From assembly GCA_964449295.1 (NCBI GenBank), contig CAYUZN010000034.1, positions 1 to 17,027 on the forward strand: a stretch of 17,027 nt of DNA, given 5' to 3'. The translations under genes and the position numbers were made by a program. The notes under the pieces are model-generated. The model ran no database searches and was not told where the DNA came from. It worked only from the letters and a program-made list of their open reading frames with translations. Of the stretch, positions 1 to 9,314 are shown in pieces. The first letter of the stretch is position 1; every line of letters starts with the position of its first letter. This DNA comes from CANJJB01 sp964449295. Its GTDB lineage: Bacteria; Chlamydiota; Chlamydiia; Chlamydiales; Rhabdochlamydiaceae.

Positions 1-286
1 TGTTCCTCCATCTTGAGGATGTATCTTAGACTGTTTTGCTGTCACATGAGCCTCTTAAAAAAAATTTCCTGTAATATATTGACCACTGCTTTTAATTGTC
101 AATTTAAAATTACAATGGTAATCTTTGAAGAAGAAATAAATTTTCGTATAAGAAAATTTATAATAGTCAGGATGTCTATACCTCTCTATATGAACCCGAA
201 AACAATAGACTCTATCTACACTCCTTTAAAAAGATGTAAAAAAATGGTCCTTTATATTAAAATTTTGCCATTAAAATGGGTTTTAC
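1..286. other. AT-rich 5' flank without a convincing gene
   Basis: This stretch upstream of the giant gene is strongly AT-rich. The only open frame of note (from base 13) runs into the giant gene out of frame and has no family resemblance. A perfect TATAAT lies at 159-164 but has no acceptable -35 box at 16-18 bases. TTGACC at 79-84 has only a poor -10 candidate at the right distance. A 5-bp stem (4-8 with 15-19) has no T-run after it. The region probably holds the giant gene's promoter and leader, but I cannot place either confidently. Confidence 0.5.
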
Positions 287-3200
287 ATGAAGGTAAAGAT
301 TTCAGGATTCTTTCGGGATTGTCCTGAATTTGATTCTCCACAGAGACAGACAGCTCACAACTCTTTATGGGCTGAAAATAGAGCTATTGAAAAGCTCAAA
401 CCATCCACTTACAGTAAAAACAAAATTTTTCTTCTTATAAACAAAATTTTCCAGAGAGTTTTGGATTGGCTCTATCCCTTTGAAAAAACCAATTACACAG
501 GAATTGTGGCTGCTTTAGATCACACCTCGAAGGAAAACTTCCAAGACCTCTCTCCCGAAGAATTGCTCAGGTATTTTAAGCGATTTTTTGCTCAAGAAAA
601 CTCTTCCTCTTGTGGCTTAGAGCTATGTATTGACCAACTCTGTAAGCAGTATGAGGCAATTGGAAAGCTTCAGACGGCTACATTATTAACATCTATGATC
701 GGCAAACAAATACCTGAAGCTGAGAAAAAGAAATTGAGAGAGCCCCTTGATCGGTTGATTCAAGAAATAGCCACTCTTCAAGAGGGACAACAAAGCCTGA
801 TTTTAGCTAATAATCAGCACGGAGATGAGCTGTTTTATTTAGTCTCTCAGCGTGAAGGCAAGCTATTTTTTCAAATCATCGGACGAGGCCCTTCAATGGT
901 GCGCCTTTCTGGGATTCAAGAGATTGCTGTAGCAGGGCAAGCCAAGCTTGTCTCGTGTTTAAATTATGGGGCAGTAGATCAAGAATTTGTTCAAAAAATG
1001 CTTAATTATTCACCTCTAGCTGATACAATACAGGCTCCTGGGTTCTTAGAAACACTCCAAAACAAACAAGCTCTACCTGAAGATTTTGTGCGACATCTAG
1101 AGCCGAGAACAACAGCGATATCCTCCATCTTTTGGACAGCTATAAAGGAGATGGGCTACAACAATGGAATGACAGAAACAGACTCGATCCGCTTGAAAAT
1201 TCGCTTTGAGATCATGACTCTTTTCTCTCTTTTTAAAGAGTATTATCTTAACTTAAGGGAAAATTTTAATGCCTGGCAAACAACCGCCAGCATGTTTCGT
1301 CTTTGCTCGCAAAGTTTATCTGAGGCCTACGAAAAAGGTATCGTCAGCCAAGATGAAGTAAACAGGCTTGTCAAGGAACTGAGGGTTATCCAGCAGGCAA
1401 TTAACGAGGCTTCTATAAGCCAGCAGAGAGAGGTTAATGATCTAAAGATACTTTCAATGGAAGCCTACGGACCTTTAACATTAACTGCACTCACTTGCCC
1501 AGTGGGTGTGGCACTACCATCCGCACAGGCTCTCTCTTCTCCCCGTTATCCCCATTTCACTCCGCCAACTAGTAGGGGAAAAGAACAAAGAGTACAGGTT
1601 CAAAACTTTTCACAGTTAAATCCGCACATGCCGATCATCACGCACTTAGAGACTTTAGTTAACTTAAATGCGTTGCCGCATCAGATTGTTCAAGCCATTT
1701 ATGAGATGGAATTTCATCCCTATATTCCAGTTTCTCAAGAAGTTGCACTCAATCCCAAGAGCCTGTGGGTTCAGTGCTCTACTGAGCAAGCTGAAGAGAT
1801 CATGAAACACCTCACGACACTTTCAAAACGACTTATTGATTTTTTATTAGAGAAAAACGAGCTTCCCATTGATATGTATGAAGTATTCATCAAAATGAGT
1901 TGTATGGTAGCTTTTTTAACTCATCATAATCTTCAAAAAGGAGAATTCTCATATTACTCCTTTACTCTTATCGATCGGATTTTATTTTATCAAGGGAAGG
2001 CCTCCTCTTATTTTAGATATACTTCGTACCGTCATGGTTATTGTATTCACCCTGCTAATGTAAAAACACATCTAGAAATATCGAATTTTACTCACAAAAT
2101 GGGAGATCTTCATTTTTATAAGGCTCGGAACTTTAATCTATCTAGCTGGCGAGACCCTATCTCGGAAGAAGAACGTAAGAGATGTTGTTATTTGCAAAAG
2201 CAAATGGATTACCTGTGTCACTTAGTCCCTAAATATTATGATGAATATCATGGAGATGATCGTGGTGGATTGTTTTCTTCTATTTTTGGATGGATTAACC
2301 CATGGCCTTCGCCTCTTTTATCTGCCTATCATCTCATACAAATAGAACCTAATCGAAGTAGAGCACGGTATAGGACATTCGGTAGCGGAACCAGTAATCG
2401 TGATACTCCCGAATCAATTCAACACGATCCAGACAGTGTTTTAAAAGAATTTGAGACCCTAGTAGGTAGACAACAGGTGTGGGAAGAAAGGGTCAATAAC
2501 TATCTACAAAAAAAAGCCCAAGAAAAAAAAGTTGAAGATAAGACATTGGCTGCCCTTAAAGACGAAGACAGACTGCGAGCTCTTATGAAAAAACATGAGG
2601 AATATATCTCGCAGTCATCTCAAATGAGTATGCCATTTTCAAAAGAAGAGCAGACAGCTCTTCTTTCTTTACTGCGCCAGAAAAATCCCCAGAAAGAAAT
2701 CATTGCCTTCCTTGAAACACACGTAAGACTACTTTCCAATTGCCTAGTTCGTGAATGGGTTCATACGCTGTTTTTCCATCCCACTTTACTGGATACTTTA
2801 AAAGAACAGCCTGACTTCTTTGAGTGCAACTTCTGCCAACTTATGCCTGAATTTTTATCTCAGAAAATCAACCAATTCATAAGTGAAGTGAAAAAAGATC
2901 CGTCCAAGATGGAAACTTTACTCTTTTTTATCCATATGAGCCAGCAATTAAAAGGAATTTATGAAGTTCTGGAAGCAGAGTGTATGCAAAAGCAAGGAGT
3001 TTATGAAGTTCTTGTACAAGAGGCTGTTTTAAATAACCGTAAGTATAAGACAGATCTTTTTTTTGACATAAAAACTAAAGAGCTTGGCGATCTTCTTGAG
3101 CAGTATAAGAAAAGAGATCCTAATTCTTTGGCAACTCCTGATGTGATTATCTTTCAATTAAAAATCCTTCTCTCTCAAAACTCTTTTTCTCAAAAAGAGC

Positions 3201-6200
3201 TCTATCAGATCATCCTGGATATGCAGCAGCTCATGAATCATCAAACAAACTTCTTTGACACAAGAGAGTTGTTCTGGATCAAAGCACGTTATCAGGATTT
3301 GATCCAACAGCTCTCTCATTTAGTCGTCAATGACGATCATCTTCATTATCTCCTTGATACACTCTGCGTACGAAGCGGTCTTGTTTTAGATCATTCGCCC
3401 TGGACAGGTACATTCCCTGTCTTTTCAAATGCTCAATACAGTATTAATTTACAGACAGGAGCTATCACAGATCGTGTGTCGGAGTCGGCGGCAACATATT
3501 TACCAGCAGCCGTTGCCATTCATCCCCTTTATCAGAAAAAATTTCCTGAACTTGTGAAAAAAGAAGTCAGAGCGATGACAGTTAAAACAGAGGGAGACGT
3601 CACTATTTATGTCTTTAAAGACCTTCAAAAAAATCTATGCCAAATAGAAGAGAAAAATGGTCTTTATACCTTCTATCGCTCTTTCACTAAAGCAGGGCAT
3701 CCACAGATGCTTCAAGCAGCCGAACTTAGCAAGCAACCTGAAGCAAAAGAAAGCCCGGGATTCTTTTCCTTAATGAAACATTTGTCTAAAAAGGAAAATC
3801 CACAGCTGCCTTCTATGTTAAAGCAGCGTCTTTTTATCGACCCAAAAGAACCTTTAAAGGGTTATCTCATCTCTTCTGAAAATAATATCGACTTAGAAGT
3901 TCATTTCAAGCAGACAGACGGAGTACTAGTGATCGAAAGTGTGATTGATTTAAGGCAAGAGAGTCCCTCTCTGCCAATGCAGTTAATGGGGTTTACAGCC
4001 TTTGAAGAAGGGATTTTACAGAATTTGGCTCAACTTGAAGATCGAGCTCATATTTTGGCGTGGGGAAAAAAGGGAGGAAATGTCGAAAAGATTGAATTGC
4101 CCCGCTATGGCTTGAGCTTTGTGATTCAAGAAGGCTCTTTACTCTGCACAGATCCCAAATATGCCGGCTACCAGGTTGTTTTAGAAGCTTCTATCCAAGA
4201 AAGAAAAGGGTTTCCTTTTTCTCTTCTTCTTAAGCATCCCGATCGCACTTATCCAAAAAAGCTACTAGTAGCTCCTGCAGATTCGATTGATTCACAAGAA
4301 ACCCTTGCCTCACCTTATCGTGGACTTGCTTATCTCCTCTCTCTTATTCAATCTCTTATCTCTTATCTACGTTTTGGAACACCTCCTATTAAGGCTTTAG
4401 TTGGCAGGCAAATAAAGTCTAAAGAAGTCTCTCTTCCTCTGACAGCAATTGAACTCCGCCCCCACACAGAAGAATTTGTCTACATTCCTGGTCAAGAGAT
4501 TAAGCAAGCTCAAGCGTTGATACAGCAAGCCTTAAAAATCGGTGATGAGCAGCTAGCTTTAGAAGTTCTTTATTCTGTCCCAATCAGTCAAGAAGAAAAG
4601 AGTCTGCGAGAATGGCTGCATTTCTTAAAGTCTTTTCAAAAGAATGGGTATGCAGCTGCTGTAGGATTGAAAGTTGCCACTAAACTTCAAGAGATACTGT
4701 GTGGACAAAAAAAATATGAACAGCTGAACAAAGAACTTCACGTCATAGAAGAGAATCTTTTTATTGTCTACTTGCAATCTGCCCGTCAATTAACATCTCC
4801 TCTTAGGCTATCTAAAGAAGCTTTTCATCGCATCGCAGATTCACTTAAAAAAAGCGATCCTGCCTATTATGAAAGACATCTGACTCCCTTTTTTCTAAAA
4901 GTCGGAGATCTGTTTGAGCTTCAGAAAGAAGCTGATATCATAAGACCTTTTAACTCTCCTTCTCTCCTAGAACTAAAAAAGAGTCAAGAGCGATCAAAAA
5001 TTGAGCAATTAGAAGAAGAGATTAATCCTGAACATCCCCTTCAAAGAGAGTCTTTATCTCAAAAATTGCATGCCCTACCCCAAAGATCTGCTCTTATATT
5101 TAATTTATCCTCTGTTGCAGACAATTTTGATCTGCAAACTCAGCAGCTGACAAGACCAGGTCATCTTCTCAAGAAAGTGATTATTCCCAAACAAAAGCAG
5201 CTTGAAAAGGAGAAAATGGAGGCTAAAAAAGCGCTTGATAATCTCCTGAGATTTTCCTCCGACCCTTTATTACAACTTGGCATCTATGCAGAAGAGAAGC
5301 GGCCGCCTACTTCTTCTGACCTACTCTTAGCTCTTTTGCAAAAAAACTTTGCATCTCTTAAAGAAAAGCTCCCCTCAGACATTGATTTAGAGCACTTAAA
5401 GCAAGCCGTGATCTGTTTCTATGATCTTGAAGTCAAATATCACCATCTTTCTTATTGCAGACAAGAGCTTGTTAAAATGATGTCTGAAAAAGACAAAAAC
5501 ACCTCTAAATCTTTAGCACTCTTAAATATGCTGACTTATGAAAGAGAGTATGATCCTACACAGCATCCAGAATTACTAGCCTTTGAAGCCTTTAATTTCG
5601 TCACTTTCCGAACTTCAATTGACCCAACTCAGATTCTTCTTTTAAAGCAGCTGATTGAAACTCCTTCTAGTATTATTCAAGCTGGCACAGGAACTGGAAA
5701 ATCATCCGTGTTAAGTGTTCTCAGAGCATTTATGAGAGCAAACGGGACTAATTTAGTCACCCAAAAAGTCCTACCTCACTTACTTGATGAGACAGTGGCA
5801 ATTTTACAAAGTCGTCTGGGACATTTAAAAAGGAAACTCTATGTTTTTCTTTTTAAACAATCGATGCCTCTATCTGATAGAGAAGGAAATTCCCTATTTG
5901 AACAAATCTATCAGAACTTATTGGAAACTATCCGCCATAAGGGATGTGTTCTTACCGATTATAAATCGTTTCCTCTATTGGAACAAAAATGGATCAGTCT
6001 TAGTAAACAGCTTATGGCCAATCACGAAAATGGAGCAACTCTTGATCCAATTCTGTTAACCCACTGGTTTTATTTACGTAAAATCCTCATTCTTCTAGAC
6101 AGTAGAGACGATCAGCTGATGGATGAATTTGATCAACCATTAAGCGCCATTCAGCGTATCCAAACACAGCTAAGAGAAGGCCCTCTTTTTGAGAGGTGGA

Positions 6201-8584
6201 AGATTGAAGAATCACTTGCCGTATATGACATTCTACAGAAAGATGGCAAGCTTCTTTTAAATAATAACCTTCAAGGTGAGATCTCTCAAGATGTGAGAGA
6301 GGCAAGTATTAAGCAAGCAGCTTGGGTAATTGCAGCCAAGAAAGCTCGAGTAGACGTCAGTCAAGATCTTATCTATTCATATTTGATTGGTGAAAATGAG
6401 GAAATTCTAACTCACCTTAACTTATGGAGCTCACAAGAAAAAGATGCGCTGGCATTTTTGAAAGATCAGTTCACAACCTACCTACCCTTGACACTGAGCC
6501 GCTGCAGTACTTCTCACTATGCTCGGGGTCAAGATGGAAAAAAAGTTGTCACTTCTAGCAAAGGAGAAAAAAGGGACGCAAAATTTGGCAACCCTATTGA
6601 GGAGATCAACTACACTATTCAAGATTATCTACAAAATAAAATCTCTCTTACAGCCTTGCGAGAGTGGATTGTTGACTCTAAAAAAGATTGGGCAACATCT
6701 CCTAAGGCTGCGGAAAAGCGATTTTCTGAAATTCTTCCTGGTGTATCGCTAGCTGAACTTGTCTATTTACCACCTGATGATTTTGAAGATCGTCTTGTGA
6801 TCCTTCTCCAAGATGTGAATCACAGACAAGAGGCTGTTTCATTTTTCCTTAAGAGACATCTAGAATCTCTAAGAACAAGCGGCATTGTCATCTCTACAAA
6901 TCCACAAGACAGTGTGGCTATGAGTCTTGCTGTATCGGGAGTCTCTGCTACAGTAGGTTCATTGGGCTCTTTGCACACTCAATTTAAGACAAATCTAGAT
7001 ACTGCTAATACTTTAAGAGAAAAAATGATTGACCGGCTCAAGAAGCGATCTTTGAAAGATCCAATTAGATACGATCCTCTTAAGCCCCTTGAGTGTCTCT
7101 CACAAATCACAGATCCTCGTTTATGCGCTATCATCGATGGAAATGGGGCTTTTCGCTCAATTAACCCAGAAGAGGTTGCACAAGCTTTATTACAAGCCAA
7201 TCCTTGCCTAAAAAGAGTTGAATTTTATGATAAAGAAGGGAGGCTGGCAGCTGTTGGAGCGCAAGAGGCCTCTTTAACAGAAAAAGGATTTTATTTCCCA
7301 CAAGCACAAACAAGAGGATCTGACCAAGTATTGAATCCGAATGGCATTGCCTTGATGACAGCAGGGAATAAAGGAAGTATTGAGGATTTTATTCAAGAAC
7401 AAGGACGGATGCGCCATCCTGATCAAAAAGTTCTTGTAGCCATTTCTTCTTTTGCACCACCTCATTTAAAAACGCTACATGATTTAATCCAGCACAAAGA
7501 AGACAATAGAAACAAGGCCAATCAAGACGATAGATACCAAGCTGAGTTGCAGCGTTTAAGGCACATGATGCGTCATGCCGCACGACAAGAACTCTTACAT
7601 GTTATAGGAACAAATAAGCCCTTCGAAAAAATCAAAGCTGAGCTACCTTGCTTTTTCAGTCAATTTAAACCTCTAGAATCTCTCTTTATTCAATCAACTT
7701 CTGCTGAAGAAGAGGCCCCTGGTGATTACTTTAGTCAACATAAGCATTTGATACATCAAAATGCCGATCCCATTGAAGAGCTAAAAGTCTTGCAACAATC
7801 TTTAATCTATAAATGCGAGCAGTTAGGCATTTCTACACAAGCTCTACAAGATTATGACCTACGTGAGTTAGGTCCTTTTATGCCCAAGTGTGTCTTGCCA
7901 CAGAGCATGGCTCAAGAGCAACAGGTAGAAGTAGAAGAGGAGCTTGAAGTGAACAATGAGGTTGAGACAGAGCAGCAGCAAGAGGTGCAAATAGTCCCAA
8001 ATAAAGTTGAAGCCTACTTACCAAGAAGTTACAACGGAGGACAGATATGGTATGCGACTGTACTTCACAAAGCATTTAGTTCAATTATTGCATTTACCGA
8101 TTCTTACTTACCACAAACCCGAGTAGATCAGCTTCATAAAAGAACACCGTTTGATGATCGAACCCCTAGAGTAGGGGTTGTTAGCGTTATATTAGATACG
8201 AGCGGAAACTTAGAACACGTCGTGATCGGAGATCTATTAGATGATGTCTATGAGTATATATTTTCTATGAATCCTTTGATTGAGGATATATTTCATTACG
8301 ATATTCGGATAGGAAAGGTAACCTCAAGTAAATATAAGAGGGATTACCTAATTAATAGCGAACCCTTTATAGCTGCAATTGCCCAAATCAAATTCATAGA
8401 CGGAATGACCGATGGCTATAGTGAAAAAGAACTTCAGTGTTTAGCTGCTTGGCTACAACAAGTAGGAGTCCAAGATATGTATCTGTTATTTAGTACTAAG
8501 ATCCTCAAATATCGTCCTGAGCAACGCTTTGTCCACAGCCAACTATGGAATTTTTTCAAAGAAAAGATGGCAGCCTTCATATAG
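287..8584 (+). CDS. Giant DUF3638/DUF3645-like protein with SF2 helicase-like ATPase core
   Basis: This is a 2765-residue protein without signal peptide or clear membrane segments, so probably cytosolic or secreted by a non-Sec route. Motifs in order: a segment around 1052-1086 (INLQTG, then HPLYQKKF) resembling the conserved part ahead of DUF3638; Walker A GTGTGKS at 1800-1806 followed by an LGHLKRKLYVF stretch; DEFD-type motif II at 1944-1949 (D1946, E1947); SAT at 2220-2222; IIDGNGAF at 2282-2289; QTRGSD at 2341-2346; and QEQGRMR at 2370-2376, like SF2 motif VI. Charged, probably coiled-coil stretches lie near 720-785, 1560-1590 and 1627-1653. A Q/E-rich hinge (2543-2568) precedes a C-terminal domain of about 190 residues that I do not recognise. 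The family assignment is from memory of DUF3638/DUF3645 proteins, found mainly in fungi, plants and protists. ATPase activity is inferred and the substrate is unknown. The ATG at 287 is the only in-frame ATG after an upstream TAA (272-274), and it has no Shine-Dalgarno. Confidence 0.8.
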   Translation: MKVKISGFFRDCPEFDSPQRQTAHNSLWAENRAIEKLKPSTYSKNKIFLLINKIFQRVLDWLYPFEKTNYTGIVAALDHTSKENFQDLSPEELLRYFKRFFAQENSSSCGLELCIDQLCKQYEAIGKLQTATLLTSMIGKQIPEAEKKKLREPLDRLIQEIATLQEGQQSLILANNQHGDELFYLVSQREGKLFFQIIGRGPSMVRLSGIQEIAVAGQAKLVSCLNYGAVDQEFVQKMLNYSPLADTIQAPGFLETLQNKQALPEDFVRHLEPRTTAISSIFWTAIKEMGYNNGMTETDSIRLKIRFEIMTLFSLFKEYYLNLRENFNAWQTTASMFRLCSQSLSEAYEKGIVSQDEVNRLVKELRVIQQAINEASISQQREVNDLKILSMEAYGPLTLTALTCPVGVALPSAQALSSPRYPHFTPPTSRGKEQRVQVQNFSQLNPHMPIITHLETLVNLNALPHQIVQAIYEMEFHPYIPVSQEVALNPKSLWVQCSTEQAEEIMKHLTTLSKRLIDFLLEKNELPIDMYEVFIKMSCMVAFLTHHNLQKGEFSYYSFTLIDRILFYQGKASSYFRYTSYRHGYCIHPANVKTHLEISNFTHKMGDLHFYKARNFNLSSWRDPISEEERKRCCYLQKQMDYLCHLVPKYYDEYHGDDRGGLFSSIFGWINPWPSPLLSAYHLIQIEPNRSRARYRTFGSGTSNRDTPESIQHDPDSVLKEFETLVGRQQVWEERVNNYLQKKAQEKKVEDKTLAALKDEDRLRALMKKHEEYISQSSQMSMPFSKEEQTALLSLLRQKNPQKEIIAFLETHVRLLSNCLVREWVHTLFFHPTLLDTLKEQPDFFECNFCQLMPEFLSQKINQFISEVKKDPSKMETLLFFIHMSQQLKGIYEVLEAECMQKQGVYEVLVQEAVLNNRKYKTDLFFDIKTKELGDLLEQYKKRDPNSLATPDVIIFQLKILLSQNSFSQKELYQIILDMQQLMNHQTNFFDTRELFWIKARYQDLIQQLSHLVVNDDHLHYLLDTLCVRSGLVLDHSPWTGTFPVFSNAQYSINLQTGAITDRVSESAATYLPAAVAIHPLYQKKFPELVKKEVRAMTVKTEGDVTIYVFKDLQKNLCQIEEKNGLYTFYRSFTKAGHPQMLQAAELSKQPEAKESPGFFSLMKHLSKKENPQLPSMLKQRLFIDPKEPLKGYLISSENNIDLEVHFKQTDGVLVIESVIDLRQESPSLPMQLMGFTAFEEGILQNLAQLEDRAHILAWGKKGGNVEKIELPRYGLSFVIQEGSLLCTDPKYAGYQVVLEASIQERKGFPFSLLLKHPDRTYPKKLLVAPADSIDSQETLASPYRGLAYLLSLIQSLISYLRFGTPPIKALVGRQIKSKEVSLPLTAIELRPHTEEFVYIPGQEIKQAQALIQQALKIGDEQLALEVLYSVPISQEEKSLREWLHFLKSFQKNGYAAAVGLKVATKLQEILCGQKKYEQLNKELHVIEENLFIVYLQSARQLTSPLRLSKEAFHRIADSLKKSDPAYYERHLTPFFLKVGDLFELQKEADIIRPFNSPSLLELKKSQERSKIEQLEEEINPEHPLQRESLSQKLHALPQRSALIFNLSSVADNFDLQTQQLTRPGHLLKKVIIPKQKQLEKEKMEAKKALDNLLRFSSDPLLQLGIYAEEKRPPTSSDLLLALLQKNFASLKEKLPSDIDLEHLKQAVICFYDLEVKYHHLSYCRQELVKMMSEKDKNTSKSLALLNMLTYEREYDPTQHPELLAFEAFNFVTFRTSIDPTQILLLKQLIETPSSIIQAGTGTGKSSVLSVLRAFMRANGTNLVTQKVLPHLLDETVAILQSRLGHLKRKLYVFLFKQSMPLSDREGNSLFEQIYQNLLETIRHKGCVLTDYKSFPLLEQKWISLSKQLMANHENGATLDPILLTHWFYLRKILILLDSRDDQLMDEFDQPLSAIQRIQTQLREGPLFERWKIEESLAVYDILQKDGKLLLNNNLQGEISQDVREASIKQAAWVIAAKKARVDVSQDLIYSYLIGENEEILTHLNLWSSQEKDALAFLKDQFTTYLPLTLSRCSTSHYARGQDGKKVVTSSKGEKRDAKFGNPIEEINYTIQDYLQNKISLTALREWIVDSKKDWATSPKAAEKRFSEILPGVSLAELVYLPPDDFEDRLVILLQDVNHRQEAVSFFLKRHLESLRTSGIVISTNPQDSVAMSLAVSGVSATVGSLGSLHTQFKTNLDTANTLREKMIDRLKKRSLKDPIRYDPLKPLECLSQITDPRLCAIIDGNGAFRSINPEEVAQALLQANPCLKRVEFYDKEGRLAAVGAQEASLTEKGFYFPQAQTRGSDQVLNPNGIALMTAGNKGSIEDFIQEQGRMRHPDQKVLVAISSFAPPHLKTLHDLIQHKEDNRNKANQDDRYQAELQRLRHMMRHAARQELLHVIGTNKPFEKIKAELPCFFSQFKPLESLFIQSTSAEEEAPGDYFSQHKHLIHQNADPIEELKVLQQSLIYKCEQLGISTQALQDYDLRELGPFMPKCVLPQSMAQEQQVEVEEELEVNNEVETEQQQEVQIVPNKVEAYLPRSYNGGQIWYATVLHKAFSSIIAFTDSYLPQTRVDQLHKRTPFDDRTPRVGVVSVILDTSGNLEHVVIGDLLDDVYEYIFSMNPLIEDIFHYDIRIGKVTSSKYKRDYLINSEPFIAAIAQIKFIDGMTDGYSEKELQCLAAWLQQVGVQDMYLLFSTKILKYRPEQRFVHSQLWNFFKEKMAAFI

Positions 8585-9314
8585 AGGAGACTATTTCCAT
8601 TCTCTGTTTAGAGAGGAAATTGCGTATTTTGCTATCACAAGGTATCTGTTCTGGTTGAGTCTCATCGTAACTCTCTTTCAAATGACCATCTTCGAGAAAA
8701 AAAGCTAGATCGAGAATTTGGGAGGCAAAGGACATATCTTGGCTGGCAATAATGACCCCACGGCCATCTGCTTGGAGTTGTTTGATGATTTGGATGAAAA
8801 GAGCGGTATTTTCAGGGTCAAGAGCCGAGGTCGGCTCATCAAAGAGCATAAATTCGGGATTCAGCATGAGCGATCTGGCAATCGAGGCTCTTTGTTGCTG
8901 CCCACCTGATAATTCGTGGGGACGGGACGAAGCAAGTTTTGACATGTCAAGTAGAGCAAGAGTGTGATCTACTTGTTCATAGACATCCTCTTTTGAAAGC
9001 TTAGAGTGTATAAGAAGAGGTTGTGCGCAGTTATCTCTTATCGTGAGATGGGGAAACAGAGCAAAAAATTGAGGAACAAAACCAATCAAACGGCATCTTT
9101 CTTTAGGGTTCATAGAGCGCAGATTTTTGTCTTCTAGGAAAATGTCTCCTGTGTACTCTTGCTCGATTTGTGCGATAGAGCGCAAAAGAGTTGTTTTACC
9201 AGAGCCGCTTTTTCCTAAAATAAGAGAGATGCGCTCAGGAGGTATTTCCAAAGTGATATTTCTTAAAATGGATTTTTTTGATTTGACAAGAGAGAGATGT
9301 TTAATTTTTAACAT
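8577..9314 (-). CDS. Polar amino-acid ABC transporter ATPase (GlnQ/ArtP-like)
   Basis: This 245-residue nucleotide-binding subunit should power import of an amino acid at the inner membrane with the two genes upstream. It shows Walker A GKSGSGKT (34-41), Q-loop Q82, signature LSGGQQQR (135-142), Walker B MLFDEP (156-161) and the D-loop SALD (163-166). The H-loop is unusual. Where relatives have a TH-E/D-M pattern this protein reads ASQDM, so Gln192 (codon CAA) stands at the histidine. The ATG overlaps the permease end by 14 bases and has an AAGGA-type ribosome site about 7 bases upstream, supporting coupled translation. Its stop overlaps the end of the convergent giant gene by 8 bases. Family assignment is firm; substrate is not. 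Confidence 0.93.
   Translation of the reverse strand: MLKIKHLSLVKSKKSILRNITLEIPPERISLILGKSGSGKTTLLRSIAQIEQEYTGDIFLEDKNLRSMNPKERCRLIGFVPQFFALFPHLTIRDNCAQPLLIHSKLSKEDVYEQVDHTLALLDMSKLASSRPHELSGGQQQRASIARSLMLNPEFMLFDEPTSALDPENTALFIQIIKQLQADGRGVIIASQDMSFASQILDLAFFLEDGHLKESYDETQPEQIPCDSKIRNFLSKQRMEIVSSI
8593..8620 (+). terminator. Possible stem-loop terminator after the giant gene
   Basis: ATTTCC (8593-8598) and TCTCT (8601-8605) pair with AGAGA (8610-8614) and GGAAAT (8615-8620). This gives an 11-bp stem with a two-base bulge and a GTTT loop, starting 9 bases after the giant gene's stop. A weak T-rich stretch (TATTTT) follows at 8625-8630. It lies inside the 3' end of the convergent ABC ATPase gene. 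The weak T-tract keeps confidence low. On the minus strand no T-run follows it. Confidence 0.3.

Noticed and set aside
4..19. Small hairpin at the window start as a terminator of an upstream gene
   Set aside because: Only a 5-bp stem with a 6-base loop and no T-run directly after it.
96..116. TTGTCA and TACAAT as a promoter for the giant gene
   Set aside because: Only 9 bases separate the boxes, too close for a sigma70 promoter.
159..164. Perfect TATAAT upstream of the giant gene
   Set aside because: No -35 box at 16-18 bases, and such hexamers are expected by chance here. Noted in the flank entry only.
13..327. Open frame of 104 codons on the plus strand before the giant gene
   Set aside because: It overlaps the giant gene's first 41 bases out of frame, has no family resemblance and an AT-driven Phe/Ile/Lys/Met-rich composition. 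Read as chance in AT-rich flank.
8718..8967. Two plus-strand open frames opposite the ABC ATPase
   Set aside because: They are antisense shadows of a gene whose motifs are unmistakable on the minus strand.
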